A DNA stretch of 64,000 nt from Tenrec ecaudatus (taxonomy: Eukaryota > Chordata > Mammalia > Afrosoricida > Tenrecidae): assembly GCF_050624435.1 (NCBI RefSeq), contig NW_027459444.1, positions 260,501-324,500 on the forward strand. The letters are read 5' to 3'. Each line of letters opens with the position of its first letter. Position 1 is the stretch's first letter. Below the pieces are notes generated by a model. It did not search any database, had not been told where the DNA came from, and saw nothing but the letters and a program-made list of their open reading frames with translations. Below are positions 34,101 through 47,020 of the stretch, in pieces. Made by a program: the position numbers and the translations under genes.

Positions 34101-36840
34101 TAGGGCTCCTCTAGCCTAACGCTAGGGCATCCTTAGGCTTGGGCTAGGGAACCCCTAGGCTTAGGCTAGGGCACCCTAGGCTTAGACTAAGGCTAGGGCT
34201 CCCCTACCCTAAGGCTACGGCACCCCTAGCCTTAGCTTAGGGCACCCCTAAGCTTAGGCTAGGGCACCCCTAAGCTTAGGCTAGGGCACCCCTAGTCTAA
34301 GGCTAGGGCACCCGTAGGCTTAGGCAAGGTCACCCCTAGGCTTAGGCTAGGGCACCCCTAGGTTTAGGCTAAGGCTAGGGCTCCCCTAGCCTAAGGCTAG
34401 GGCACCCCTAGGCTTAGGCTAGGGCACCCCTAGGCTTAGGCTAGGGCACCCCTAGGCTTAGGCTAAGGCTAGGGCTCCCCTAGTCTAAGGCTAGGGCACC
34501 CGTAGGCTTAGCCTAGGTCACCCCCAGGCTTAGGCTAGGGCACGCCTAGGCTTAGGCTAGGGCACCCCTAGGCTTAGGTTAAGGCTAGGGCTCCCCTAGC
34601 TTAAGGATAGGGCACACCTAGGCTTAGGTTAGGGCACCCCTAGGTTTAGGCTAGGACAGCCGTAGGCTTAGGCTAGGGTACCCCTAGGCTTAGGTAGGGA
34701 ACACCTAGGCTTAGGTTAGGGCACCCCTATGCTTAGGCTAGGCACCCCTAGACTTAGGCTAGGACACCACTAGGCTTAGGCTGGGGCACCCCTAGGCTTA
34801 GGCTAAGGCTAGGGCTCCTCTAGCCTAACGCTAGGGCATCCTTAGGCTTGGGCTAGGGAACACCTAGGCTTAGGCTAGGGCACCCTAGGCTTAGACTAAG
34901 GGTAGGGCTCCCCTACCCTAAGGCTACGGCACCCCTAGCCTTAGGCTAGGGCACCCCTAAGCTTAGACTAGGGCACCCCTAAGCTTAGGCTAGGGCACCC
35001 CTAGTCTTAGGCTAGTGCACCTCTAGGCTTAGGCTAGGGCACCCGTAGGCTTAGGCTAGGGCACCCCTATGCTTAGGTAGGGAACCCCTAGACTTAGGCT
35101 AAGGCAGCCCTAGGCTTAGGCTAGGGCACCCCTAGGCTTAGGCTAAGGCTAGGGCTCCTCTAGCCTAACGCTAGAGCATCCCTAGGCTTGGGCTACGGCA
35201 CCCCTTGGCTTAGGCTAGGGCACCCCTAGGCTTAGACTAAGGCTAGGGCTCCCCTAGCCTAAGGCTATGTCACCCCTTGGCTTAGGCTAGGGAACCCCTA
35301 GGTTTAGGCTAGGGCGCCCCAAGGCTTAGGCTAAGGCTAGGGCTCCCCTAGCCTAAGGTTAGGGCACCCCTAGGCTTAGGCTAGGGCACACCTGGGCTTA
35401 GGCTAGGACACCCGTAAGCTTAGGCTAGGGCACCCCTAGGCTTAGGCTAGGGCACCCCTAGGCTTAGGCTAAGGCTAGGGCTCAGCTAGCCTAAGGCTAG
35501 GGCACCACTAGGCTAAGGCTAGGGCAACCTTCGGCGTAGACTAAGGCTAGGGGACCCCTAGGCTTAGGCTAAGGCACCCCTAGGCTTAGGCTAGGGCACC
35601 CCTAGGCTTAGGCTAGGGCACCCCTAGGTTCAGGCTAGTGCACCCCTACACTTAGGCTAGGGAACCCCTAGGCTTAGGCTAAGGCTAGGGATCCCCTAGC
35701 CTAAGGCTAAGGCAACCATAGGCATAGGCTAGGTGACCCCAAGGCTTAGGCTAGGGCACCCTTAGGCTTAGGCTAAAGCTAGGGCTCCCCTAGCCTAAGG
35801 CTAAGGCACCCATAGGCTTAGTCTAGGTCACGCCTAGGCTTAGCCTAGGGCACCCCTAGGTTTAGTCTAAGGCTAGGGCTCCCCTAGGCTAAGGCTAGGG
35901 CACCCCTAGGCTTAGGCTAGGGCACCCCTAGGCTTAGGCTAGGGCACCCCTAGGCTTAGGCTAAGGCTAGGGCTCCCCTAGTCTAATGCTAGGGCACCCT
36001 TAGACTTAGACTAGGGCACCCCCAGGCTTAGGCTAGGGCACGCCTAGGCTTAGGCTAGGGCACCCCTAGGCTTAGGTTAAGGCTAGGGCTCCGCTAGCTT
36101 AAGGCTAGGGCACACCTAGGCTTAGGTTAGGGCACCCCTAGGTTTAGGCTAGGACAGCCGTAGGCTTAGGCTAGGGTACCCTTAGGCTTAGGTAGGGAAC
36201 ACCTAGGCTTAGGTTAGGGCACCCCTATGCTTAGGCTAGGCACCCTAGACTTAGGCTAGGACACCCCTAGGCTTAGGCTGGGGCACCCCTAGGCTTAGGC
36301 TAAGGCTAGGGCTCCCCTAGCCTAAGGCTAGGGTACCACTAGGCTTAGGTTGGGCACCCTTATACTTAGGCTAGCGTACCCCTTGGCTTACGCTAGGGCA
36401 CCTCTAGGCTTAGGCTAAGGCTAGGGCTCCTCTAGCATAACGCTATGGCATCCCTAGGCTTGGGCTAGGGAATCCCTAAGCTTAGGCTAGGGAACCCCTA
36501 GACTTAGGCTAGGGCACCCCTAGGCTTAGGCTAGGGCACCCCTAGGCTTAGGCTAAGGCTAGGGCTCCTATAGCCTAACGCTAGGGTATCCCTAGGCTTG
36601 GGCTACGGCACCCCTAGGCTTAGGCTAGGGCACCCCTAGGCTTAGACTAAGGCTAGGGCTCCCCTAGCCTAAGGCTAGGTCACCCATAGGCTTAGGCTAG
36701 GGAACCCCTAGGTTTAGGCTAGGGCGCCCCAAGGCTTAGGCTAAGGCTAGGGCTCCCCTAGCCTAAGGTTAGGGCACCCCTAGGTTTAGGCTAGGGCACC
36801 CTTAGGCTTAGGCTAGGACACCCGAAAGCTTAGGATAGGG
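31183..36840 (+). repeat. HOR-E: 2,726-2,818 bp higher-order repeat
   Basis: CTACACTTAGG occurs at 31,221 and 34,039, ACCTTCGGCG at 31,102 and 33,920, and CTTGTCTTAGG at 30,653 and 33,471, all with offset 2,818. The homology thus begins inside the end of HOR-D copy 2 and continues to about 32,615 against 35,433. A second series, ACCTTCGGCG at 32,801 and 35,527, gives 2,726. Variants unique to this part include AGGGCCCCCCTAAGC near 32,151 and GCACGCTTAGG or GCATGCTTAGG forms near 31,680. The segment after 35,530 again has the TACACTTAGG and GACAGCCGTA modules. Confidence 0.8.
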
Positions 36841-37688
36841 CACCCTTAGTCTTAGGCTAGGGCACCCCTAGGCTTAGTCTAAGGCTAGGGCTCCCCTAGC
36901 CTAAGGCTAGGGCACCCCTAGGCTTAGGCTAGGGCACCACTAGGCTTAGGTTAGGGCACCCCATGTCTTAGGCTAGGGCACACCTAGGATTAGGCTAGGA
37001 CACCACTAGGCTTAGGCTAGGACACCCCTAGGCTTAGGCTAGGGCAACCCTATTCTTAGGCTAGGGCACCCCTAGGCTTAGGGTAGAGCACCCCTAAGCT
37101 TAGGCTAGGGCACCATTAGGCTTAGGCTAGGGCACCCCTACGCTTAGGCTAGGGCACCCCTTAGCTTAGCCTAGGGTAACCCTAGACTTAGGCTAGGGCA
37201 CCCCTAGGCTAAGGCTAGGGCACCCCTAGGCTTAGACTAGGGCACCCCTAGGATTAGGCTAGGGCACCCTTAGTCTTAGGCTAGGGCACCCCTAGGCTTA
37301 GTCTAAGGCTAGGGCTCCCCTAGCCTAAGGCTAGGGCACCCCTAGGCTTAGGCTAGGGCACCCCTAGGCTTAGGTTAGGGCACCCCATGTCTTAGGCTAG
37401 GGCACACCTAGGCTTAGGCTAGGACACCACTAGGCTTAGGCTAGGACACCCCTAGGCTTAGGCTATGGCAACCCTATTCTTAGGCTAGGGCACCCCTAGG
37501 CTTAGGGTAGAGCACCCCTAAGCTTAGGCTAGGGCACCATTAGGCTTAGGCTAGGGCACCCCTAGGCTTAGGCTAGGGCACCCCTTAGCTTAGCCTAGGG
37601 TACCCCTAGACTTAGGTAGGGCACCCCTAGGCTAAGGCTAGGGCACCCCTAGGCTTAGACTAGGGCACCCCTAGGATTAGGCTAGGGC
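36841..37688 (+). repeat. 424-bp tandem duplication
   Basis: CACCCTTAGTC occurs at 36,841 and 37,265, CATGTCTTAGG at 36,962 and 37,386, and CACCATTAGG at 37,111 and 37,535, all 424 bp apart. The copies are 36,841-37,264 and 37,265-37,688. They differ in a few bases and a base loss in copy 2 (TTAGGTAGGG near 37,615 for TTAGGCTAGGG). The module is the same CATGTC and TATTCTTAGG block seen near 16,640 and 19,530. Confidence 0.85.
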
Positions 37689-38480
37689 ACCCTTAGGCTT
37701 AGGCTAGGGCACCCCTAGGCTTAGGCTAAGGCTAGGGCTCAGCTAGCCTAAGGCTAGGGTACCACTAGGCTAAGGCTAGGGCAACCTTCGGCGTACACTA
37801 AGGCTAGGGGACCCCTAGGCTTAGGCTAAGGCACCCCTAGGCTCAGGCTAGTGCACCCCTACACTTAGGCTAGGGAACCCCTAGGCTTAGGCTAAGGCTA
37901 GGGATCCCCTAGCCTAAGGCTAAGGCAACCCTAGGCATAGGCTAGGTGACCCCTAGGCTTAGGCTAGGGCACCCTTAGGCTTTGGCTAAAGCTAGGGCTC
38001 CCCTAGCCTAAGGCTAGGGCACCCATAGGCCTAGGCTAGGTCACCCCTAGGCTTAGGCTAGGTCACCCCTAGGTTTAGGCTAAGGCTAGGGCTCCCCTAG
38101 CCTAAGGCTAGGGCACCCCTAGGCTTAGGCTACGGCACCCCTAGGCTTAGGCTAGGGAACCCCTAGGCTTAGGCTAAGGCTAGGGCTCCCCTAGTCTAAG
38201 GCTAGGGCACCCTTAGGCTTAGACTAGGGCACCCCCAGGCTTAGGCTAGGGCACCCCTAGGCTTAGGTTAAGGCTAGGGCTCCCCTAGCTTAAGGCTAGG
38301 GCACACCTAGGCTTAGGTTAGGGCACCCCTAGGTTTAGGCTAGGACAGCCGTAGACTTAAGCTAGGGTACCCCTAGGCTTAGGTAGGGAACACCTAGGCT
38401 TAGGTTAGGGCACCCCTATGCTTAGAGTAGGCACCCCTAGACTTAGGCTAGGGCACCCCTAGGCTTAGGCTATGGGACCC
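37688..38480 (+). repeat. Bridge between HOR-E and HOR-F
   Basis: This segment contains ACCTTCGGCGTACAC at 37,784, the TACACTTAGG monomer near 37,860, the GGCCTAGG variant at 38,029 and a GACAGCCGTAGAC module near 38,343. Its order follows the HOR-E unit, but the GGCCTAGG variant (a TT to CC change in CTTAGG) is otherwise found only in HOR-F. It may be the source of that HOR-F module. Confidence 0.65.
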
Positions 38481-39269
38481 CTAGTCTTAGGCTAGGACAC
38501 CCCTTACCTTAGGCTAGGGCACCCCTAGGCTTAGGGTAAGGCAAAGGCTCCTCTAGCCTAACGCTAGGGCATCCCTAGCCTGGGCTAGGGCATACCTAGG
38601 CTTGGGCTAGGGCACCCATAGGCTTAGGCTAGGGCACCCCTAGGCTTAGACTAAGGCTAGGGCTCCCCTAGCCTAAGGCTAGGGCACCCCTAGGCTTAGA
38701 CTAAGGCTAGGGCTCCCCTAGCCTAAGGCTAGGGCACCCCTAGGCTTAGGCTAGGGCACCCCAGGCTTAGGCTAGGGCACCCCTAGGCTTGGGCTAGGGC
38801 ACCCCTAGGCTTAGGCTAGGGCACCCCTAGGTTTAGATTAAGGCTAGGGCTCCCCTCGCCTAAGGCTACGGCACCCCTAGGCTTAGGCTAGGGCACACCT
38901 AGGCTTAGGCTATGGCACCCCTAGGCTTAGGCTACGGCACCCCTAGGCTTAGGCTAGGGCACCCGAAGGCTTAGGTAGGGAACCCATAGCCTTAGTTTAG
39001 GGCATCACTATGCTTAGGCTAGGCACCCCTAGACTTAGGCTAGGGCACCCGTAGGCTTAGGCTGGGGCACCCCTAGGCTTAGGCTAAGGCTAGGGCTCCT
39101 CTAGCATAATGCTAGGGCAACCCTAGGCTTGGGCTACGTCACCCCTTGGCTTAGGCTTTGTCACTCCTAGGCTTAGACTAAGGCTAGGGCTCCCCTAGCC
39201 TAACCGTAGGTCACCCCTAGGCTTAGGCTAGGGCACCCCTAGGCTTAGGCGAGGGCACCCCTTGGCTTA

Positions 39270-39650
39270 GGCTAGGGCACCCTTAGGCTTAGGCTAAAGC
39301 TAGGGCTCCCCTAGCCTAAGGCTAGGGCACCCATAGGCCTAGGCTAGGTCACCCCTAGGCTTAGGCTAGGTCACCCCTAGGTTTAGGCTAAGGCTAGGGA
39401 TCCCCTAGCCTAAGGCTAAGGCAACCCAAGGCATAGGCTAGGTGACCCCTAGGCTTAGGCTAGGGCACCCTTAGGCTTAGGCTAAAGCTAGGGCTCCCCT
39501 AGCCTAAGGCTAGGGCACCCATAGGCCTAGGCTAGGTCACCCCTAGGCTTAGGCTAGGTCACCCCTAGGTTTAGGCTAAGGCTAGGGTTCCCCTAGCCTA
39601 AGGCTAGGGCACCCCTAGGCTTAGGCTAGGGCACCCCTAGGCTTAGGCTA
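39270..39650 (+). repeat. 188-bp tandem duplication, first HOR-F copy
   Basis: The GCCTAGGCTAGGTC monomer occurs at 39,337 and 39,525, 188 bp apart, with the same neighbours (AAAGCTAGGG 28-mer before; TTAGGCTAGGTCACC after). The bridge at 38,029 has it once. The same doubled arrangement is repeated one HOR-F unit later. Confidence 0.82.
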
Positions 39651-41339
39651 GGGCACCACAAGGCTTAGGCTAAGGCTAGGGCTCCCCTAGTCTAAGGCTA
39701 GAGCACCCTTAGGCTTAGACTAGGGCACCACCAGGCTTAGGCTAGGGCACATCTAGGCTTAGGCTAGGGCACCCCTAGGCTTAGGTTAAGGCTAGGGCTC
39801 CCCTAGCTTAAGGCTAGGGCACACCTAGGCTTAGGTTAGGGCACCCCTAGGTTTAGGCTAGGACAGCCGTAGGCTTAAGCTAGGGTACCCCTAGGCTTAG
39901 GTAGGGAACACCTAGGCTTAGGTTAGGGCACCCCTATGCTTAGAGTAGGCACCCCTAGACTTAGGCTAGGACAACCCTAGGCTTAGGCTGGGGCACCCCA
40001 AGGCTTAGGCTAAGGCTAGGGCTCCCCTAGCCTAAGTCTAGGGTACCGCTAGGCTTAGGCTAGGGCACCCCTATCCTTAGGCTAGCGTACCGCTTGGTTT
40101 AGGCTAGGGCACCCCTAGGCTTAGACTAAGGCTAGGGCTCCCCTAGCCTAAGGCTAGGGCACCCCTAGGCTTAGGCTAGGGCACCCCTAGGCTTAGGCTA
40201 GGGCACCCTAGGCTTAGACTAAGGCAAGGGCTCCCCTAGCCTAAGGCTAGGGCACCACTAGGCTTAGGCTAGGGCACACTAGGCATAGGCTAGGGCACCC
40301 CTAGTATTAGGCTAGGGCACCCCTAGGCTTAGGCTAGGGCACCCCTAGGCTAAGGCTATGGCACCCCTAGGCTCAGGCTAGGGCACCCCTACACTTAGGC
40401 AAGGGAAACCCTAAGCTTAGGCTAAGGCTAGGGTTTCCCTTGCCTAAGGCTAAGGCAACCCTAGGCGTAGGCTAGGTGACCCCTAGGCTTATTCTAAGGC
40501 GAGGGCTCCCCTAGTCTAAGGCTAGGGCACACTTAGGCTTAGACCAGGGCACCCCTAGTCTTAGGCTAGGGCACCCCTAGGCTTAGGCTATGGGACCCCT
40601 AGTCTTAGGCTAGGACACCCCTTACCTTAGGCTAGGGCACCCCTAGGCTTAGGGTAAGGCAAAGGCTCCTCTAGCCTAACGCTAGGGCATCTCTAGCCTG
40701 TGCTAGGGCATACCTAGGCTTGGGCTAGGGCACCCATAGGCTTAGGCTAGGGCACCCCTAGGCTTAGACTAAGGCTAGGGCTCCCCTAGCCTAAGGCTAG
40801 GGCACCCCTAGGCTTAGGCTAGGGCACCCCAGGCTTAGGCTAGGGCACCCCTAGGCTTGGGCTAGGGCACCCCTAGGCTTAGGCTAGGGCACCCCTAGGT
40901 TTAGACTAAGGCTAGGGCTCCCCTAGCCTAAGGCTACGGCACCCCTAGGCTTAGGCTAGGGCACACCTAGGCTTAGGCTAGGGCACCCCTAGGCTTAGGC
41001 TACGGCACCCCTAGGCTTAGGCTAGGGCACCCGAAGGCTTAGGTATGGAACCCCTAGACTTAGTTTAGGGCATCACTATGCTTAGGCTAGGCACCCCTAG
41101 ACTTAGGCTAGGGCACCCCTAGGCTTAGGCTGGGGCACCCCTAGGCTTAGGCTAAGGCTAGGGCTCCTCTAGCATAATGCTAGGGCAACCCTAGGCTTGG
41201 GCTACGTCACCCCTTGGCTTAGGCTTTGTCACTCCTAGGCTTAGACTAAGGCTAGGGCTCCCCTAGCCTAACCGTAGGTCACCCCTAGGCTTAGGCTAGG
41301 GCACCCCTATGCTTAGGCGAGGGCACCCCTAGGCTTAGG

Positions 41340-41720
41340 CTAGGGCACCCTTAGGCTTAGGCTAAAGCTAGGCCTCCCCTAGCCTAAGGCTAGGGCACCC
41401 ATAGGCCTAGGCTAGGTCACCCCTAGGCTTAGGCTAGGTCACCCCTAGGTTTAGGCTAAGGCTAGGGATCCCCTAGCCTAAGGCTAAGGCAACCCAAGGC
41501 ATAGGCTAGGTGACCCCTAGGCTTAGGCTAGGGCACCCTTAGGCTTAGGCTAAAGCTAGGGCTCCCCTAGCCTAAGGCTAGGGCACCCATAGGCCTAGGC
41601 TAGGTCACCCCTAGGCTTAGGCTAGGTCACCCCTAGGTTTAGGCTAAGGCTAGGGCTCCCCTAGCCTAAGGCTAGGGCACCCCTAGGCTTAGGCTAGGGC
41701 ACCCCTAGGCTTAGGCTAGG
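41340..41720 (+). repeat. 188-bp tandem duplication, second HOR-F copy
   Basis: GCCTAGGCTAGGTC occurs at 41,405 and 41,593, again 188 bp apart and exactly 2,068 bp from the pair at 39,337 and 39,525. The doubled block was therefore already present when the 2,068-bp unit was duplicated. The third HOR-F copy has lost this part. Confidence 0.82.
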
Positions 41721-44700
41721 GCACCCCTAGGCTTAGGTTAAGGCTAGGGCTCCCCTAGTCTAAGGCTAGGGCACCCTTAGGCTTAGACTAGGGCACCCCC
41801 AGGCTTAGGCTAGGGCACATCTAGGCTTAGGCTAGGGCACCCCTAGGCTTAGGTTAAGGCTAGGGCTCCCCTAGCTTAAGGCTAGGGCACACCTAGGCTT
41901 AGGTTAGGGCACCCCTAGGTTTAGGCTAGGACAGCCGTCGGCTTAGGCTAGGGTACCCCTAAGCTTAGGTAGGGAACACCTAGGCTTAGGTTAGGGCACC
42001 CCTATGCTTAAGGTAGGTACCCCTAGACTTAGGCTAGGACAACCCTAGGCTTAGGCTGGGGCACCCCTAGGCTTAGGCTAAGGCTAGGGCTCCCCTAGCC
42101 TAAGTCTAGGGTACCGCTAGGCTTAGGCTAGGGCACCCCTATACTTAGGCTAGCGTACCCCTTGGCTTAGGCTAGGGCACCCCTAGGCTTAGACTAAGGC
42201 TAGGGCTCCCCTAGCCTAAGGCTAGGGCACCCCTAGGCTTAGGCTAGGTCACCCCTAGGCTTAGGCTAGGGCACCCTAGGCTTAGACTAAGGCTAGGGCT
42301 CCCCTAGCCTAAGGCTAGGGCACCACTAGGCTTAGGCTAGGGCACACTAGGCGTAGGCTAGGGCACCCCTAGTATTAGGCTAGGGCACCCATAGGCTTAG
42401 GCTAGGGCACCCCTAGGCTAAGGCTATGGCACCCCTAGGCTCAGGCTAGGGCACCCCTACACTTAGGCAAGGGAAACCCTAGGCTTAGGCTAAGGCTAGG
42501 GTTCCCCTTGCCTAAGGCTAAGGCAACCCTAGGCGTAGGCTAGGTGACCCCTAGGTTTATTCTAAGGCGAGGGCTCCCCTAGTCTAAGTCTAGGGCACAC
42601 TTAGGCTTAGCCTAGGGCACCCCTAGGCTTAGGCTAGGGCACCCCTAGGCTTAGGCTATGGGACCCCTAGTCTTAGGCTAGGACACCCCTTACCTTAGGC
42701 TAGGGCACCCCTAGGCTTAGGCTAAGGCTAGGGCTCCTCTAGCCTAACGCTAGGGCATCACTAGCCTGGGCTAGGGCATACCTAGGCTTGGGCTAGGGCA
42801 CCCATAGGCTTAGGCTAGGGCACCCCTAGGCTTAGACTAAGGTTATGGCTCCCCTAGCCTAAGGCTAGGGCACCCCTAGGCTTAGGCTAGGGCACCCCTA
42901 GGCTTAGGCTAGGGCACCCCTAGGCTTGGGCTAGGGCACCCGTAGGCTTAGGCTAGGGCACCCCTAGGTTTAGACTAAGGCTAGGGCTCCCCTAGCCTAA
43001 GGCTACGGCACCCCTTGGCTTAGGCTAGGGCACACCTAGGCTTAGGCTAGGGCACCCCTAGGCTTAGGCTACGGCACCCCTAGGCTTAGGCTAGGGCACC
43101 CGAAGGCTTAGGTAGGGAACCCCTAGCCTTAGTTTAGGGCACCACTATGCTTAGGCTAGGCACCCCTAGACTTAGGCTAGGGCACCCCTAGGCTTAGGCT
43201 GGGGCACCCCTAGGCTTAGGCTAAGGCTAGGGCTCCTCTAGCATAATGCTAGGGCAACCCTAGGCTTGGGCTACGTCACCCCTTGGCTTAGGCTTTGTCA
43301 CTCCTAGGCTTAGACTAAGGCTAGGGCTCCCCTAGCCTAACCGTAGGTCACCCCTAGGCTTAGGCTAGGGCACCCCTAGGCTTAGGCGAGGGCACCCCTA
43401 GGCTTAGGCTAGGACACCACTAGGCATAGGCTAGGGCACCCCTAGGCTTAGGCTAAGGCTAGGGCCCACTAGCCTAAGGCTAGAGCACCCCTAGGCTTAG
43501 GCTAGGGCACCCCTAGACTTAGGCTATGGCACCCCTAGGCTTAGGCTAGGGCACCCCTAAGCTTAGGCTAGGGAACGCCTATGCTTAGGCTAAGGCTAGG
43601 CTCCCCTTGCCTAACCCTAGGGAACCCCTAGGCTTATGCTAGGGCACCCCTAGGCTTAGGCTAGTGCACCCCTAAGCTTAGGCTAGGGCACCCCTAGGCT
43701 TAGGCTAGGGCACCCCTAGGCTTAGGCTAGGGCAACCCTAGGCTTAGGCTAGGGCACCCCTAGGCTTAGGCTAGGGCACCCCTAGGGTTTGGCTAAGGCT
43801 AGGGCTCCACTAGACTAAGACTAGGGCACCGCTAGCCTTAGGCTAGGGCACCCCTAGGCTTAGGCTAGGGCACCCCTAGGCTTAGGGTAGGGCACCCCTA
43901 GGCTTAGGCTAAGGCTAGGTCTCCCCTAGCCTAAGGCTAGGGCACCCCTAGGCTTAGGCTAGGGCACCCCTGTGCTTAGGCTAGGGCACCCATAAGCTTA
44001 GGCTAGGGTACCCCTAGGCTTAGGCTAGGGCGCTCCTAGGCTTAGGCTAAGGCAAGGGCTCAGCTACCCTAAGGCTAGGGCACCCCAAGGCTTAGGCTAG
44101 GGCACCCCTAGGCTTAGGTTAAGGCTAGGGCTCAGCGAGCCAAAGGCGAGGGCACCCCAAGGCTTAGGCTAGGGCAACCCTTGGCTTAGGCTAGGACACC
44201 CCTAGGCTTAGGCTAGGGCACCCCTAGGGTTTGGCTAAGGCTAGGGCTCCACTAGACTAAGGCTAGGGCACCGCTAGCCTTAGGCTAGGGCACCCCTAGG
44301 CTTAGGCTAGGGCACCCCTAGGCTTAGGCTAGGGCACCCCTAGGCTTAGGCTAAGGCTAGGTCTCCCCTAGCCTAAGGCTAGGGCACCCCTAGGCTTAGG
44401 CTAGGGCACCCATAGGCTTAGCTAGGGCACCCCTAGGCTTAGACTAAGGCTAGGGCTCCCCTAGCCTAAGGCTAGGGCACCCCTAGGCTTAGGCTAGGGC
44501 ACCCCTAGGCTTAGGCTAGGGCACCCCTAGGCTTAGGCTAGGGCACCCCTAGGCTTGGGCAAGGGCACCCCTAGGCTTAGGTTAGGGCACCCCTAGGTTT
44601 AGACTAAGGCTAGGGCTCCCCTAGCCTAAGGCAACGGCACCCCTAGGCTTAGGCTAGGGCACACCTAGGCTTAGGCTAGGGCACCCCTAGGCTTAGGCTA

Positions 44701-45774
44701 CGGCACCCCTAGGCTTAGGCTAGGGCACCCGAAGGCTTAGGTAGGGAACCCCTAGCCTTAGTTTAGGGCACCACTATGCTTAGGCTAGGCACCCCTAGAC
44801 TTAGGCTAAGGCACCCCTAGGCTTAGGCTGGGGCACCCCTAGGCTTAGGCTAAGGCTAGGGCTCCTCTAGCATAATGCTAGGGCAACCCTAGGCTTGGGC
44901 TACGTCACCCCTTGGCTTAGGCTTTGTCACTCCTAGGCTTAGACTAAGGCTAGGGCTCCCCTAGCCTAACCGTAGGTCACCCCTAGGCTTAGGCTAGGGC
45001 ACCCTTAGGCTTAGGCGAGGGCACCCCTAGGCTTAGGCTAGGACACCACTAGGCATAGGCTAGGGCACCCCTAGGCTTAGGCTAAGGCTAGGGCCCACTA
45101 GCCTAAGGCTAGAGCACCCCTAGGCTTAGGCTAGGGCACCCCTAGACTTAGGCTATGGCACCCCTAGGCTTAGGCTAGGGCACCCCTAAGCTTAGGCTAG
45201 GGAACGCCTATGCTTAGGCTAAGGCTAGGCTCCCCTTGCCTAACCCTAGGGCACCCCTAGGCTTATGCTAGGGCACCCCTAGGCTTAGGCTAAGGCTAGG
45301 GCTCCCCTAGCCTAAGGCTAGGGCACCACTAGGCTTAGGCTAGGGAACCCCTAGGCGTAGGCTAGGGCACCCCTAGGCTTAGGCTAGGGCACCCCTAGGC
45401 TTAGGCTAGGGTACCCCTAGGCTTAGGTTAAGGCTAGGGCTCAGCGAGCCTAAGGCGAGGGCACCCCTAGGCTTAGGCTAGGGCAACCCTTGGCTTAGGC
45501 TAGGGCACCCCTAGGCTTAGGCTAGGGCACCCCTAGGGTTTGGCTAAGGCTAGGGCTCCACTAGACTAAGGCTAGGGCACCGCTAGCCTTAGGCTAGGGC
45601 ACCCCTAGGCTTAGGCTAGGGCACCCCTAGGCTTAGGCTAGGGCACCCCTAGGCTTAGGCTAAGGCTAGGTCTCCCCTAGCCTAAGGCTAGTGCACCCCT
45701 AGGCTTAGGCTAGGGCACCCCTGTGCTTAGGCTAGGGCACCCGTAAGCTTAGGCTAGGGTACCCCTAGGCTTAG

Positions 45775-47020
45775 GCTAGGGCGCTCCTAGGTTTAGGCTA
45801 AGGCAAGGGCTCAGCTACCCTAAGGCTAGGGCACCCCAATGCTTAGGCTAGGGTACCCCTAGGCTTACGGTAGGGCACCCCTAGGCTTAGGCTAGGGCAC
45901 CCCTAGGTTTAGGCTAGGGCACCCCTAGGCTTAGGATTAGGCTAGGGCTCCCATAGCCTAAGGCTAGGACACCCCTAGGCTTACGTTAGGGCACCCCTAG
46001 GCTTAGGCTAGGGCACCCCTAGGCTTAGGCTAGGGCACCCCTAGGCTTATGCTAGGGCACCAATAAGCTTAGGCTAGGGCACGCCTAGTCTTAGGCTAGG
46101 GCACCCCTAGGCTTAGGCTAAGGTTAGGTCACCCCTTGGCTTAGGCTAGGGCACCCCTAGGCTTAGGTTAAGGCACCCCTAGGCTTAGGCTAGGGCACCC
46201 CTAGGCTTAGGCTAAGGCTAAGGCTCAGTTAGCCTAAGGCTAGGGCACCCCTAGCCTTAGGCTAGGCACCCCTAGGCTTAGGGTAGGGCACCCCTAGGCT
46301 TAGGCTAGGTTACATCTAGTCTTAGGGTAGGGCACCCCTATGCTTAGGCTAAGGCTAGGGCTCCACTAGACTAAGGCTAGGGCACCCCTAGGCTTAGGCT
46401 AGGGCGCTCCTAGGTTTAGGCTAAGGCAAGGGCTCAGCTACCCTAAGGCTAGGGCACCCCAATGCTTAGGCTAGGGTACCCCTAGGCTTACGGTAGGGCA
46501 CCCCTAGGCTTAGGCTAGGGCACCCCTAGGTTTAGGCTAGGGCACCCCTAGGCTTAGGATTAGGCTAGGGCTCCCATAGCCTAAGGCTAGGACACCCCTA
46601 GGCTTACGTTAGGGCACCCCTAGGCTTAGGCTAGGGCACCCCTAGGCTTAGGCTAGGGCACCCCTAGGCTTATGCTAGGGCACCAATAAGCTTAGGCTAG
46701 GGCACGCCTAGTCTTAGGCTAGGGCACCCCTAGGCTTAGGCTAAGGTTAGGTCACCCCTTGGCTTAGGCTAGGGCACCCCTAGGCTTAGGTTAAGGCACC
46801 CCTAGGCTTAGGCTAGGGCACCCCTAGGCTTAGGCTAAGGCTAAGGCTCAGTTAGCCTAAGGCTAGGGCACCCCTAGCCTTAGGCTAGGCACCCCTAGGC
46901 TTAGGGTAGGGCACCCCTAGGCTTAGGCTAGGTTACATCTAGTCTTAGGGTAGGGCACCCCTATGCTTAGGCTAAGGCTAGGGCTCCACTAGACTAAGGC
47001 TAGGGCACCCCTAGCCTTAG
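45775..47020 (+). repeat. 623-bp tandem duplication in HOR-G copy 1
   Basis: CAATGCTTAGG occurs at 45,837 and 46,460, CAATAAGCTT at 46,061 and 46,684, and GGTTACATCT at 46,308 and 46,931, all 623 bp apart. The copies meet near 46,398, and the second runs to about 47,020. They look identical where compared, including the rare monomer CCCAATGCTTAGG. HOR-G copy 2 has a single version, so the duplication is specific to this copy. Confidence 0.9.

Larger units (their letters stand above)
38480..45300 (+). repeat. HOR-F: 2,068-2,118 bp higher-order repeat
   Basis: TACCTTAGG occurs at 38,505, 40,623 and 42,691 (spacings 2,118 and 2,068). CATACCTAGG occurs at 38,591, 40,709 and 42,777 with the same spacings. 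TTTGTCACTCC occurs at 39,157, 41,225, 43,294 and 44,923 (2,068, 2,069 and 1,629). There are thus two full copies (about 38,480-40,597 and 40,598-42,665), a shorter third, and a fourth starting near 44,410 that is offset from the third by 1,607 bp, rising to 1,629 bp after one 22-bp monomer is gained. The GGGCCCACTAGCC monomer at 43,462 and 45,091 confirms the 1,629 offset and continues into HOR-G. Confidence 0.85.
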
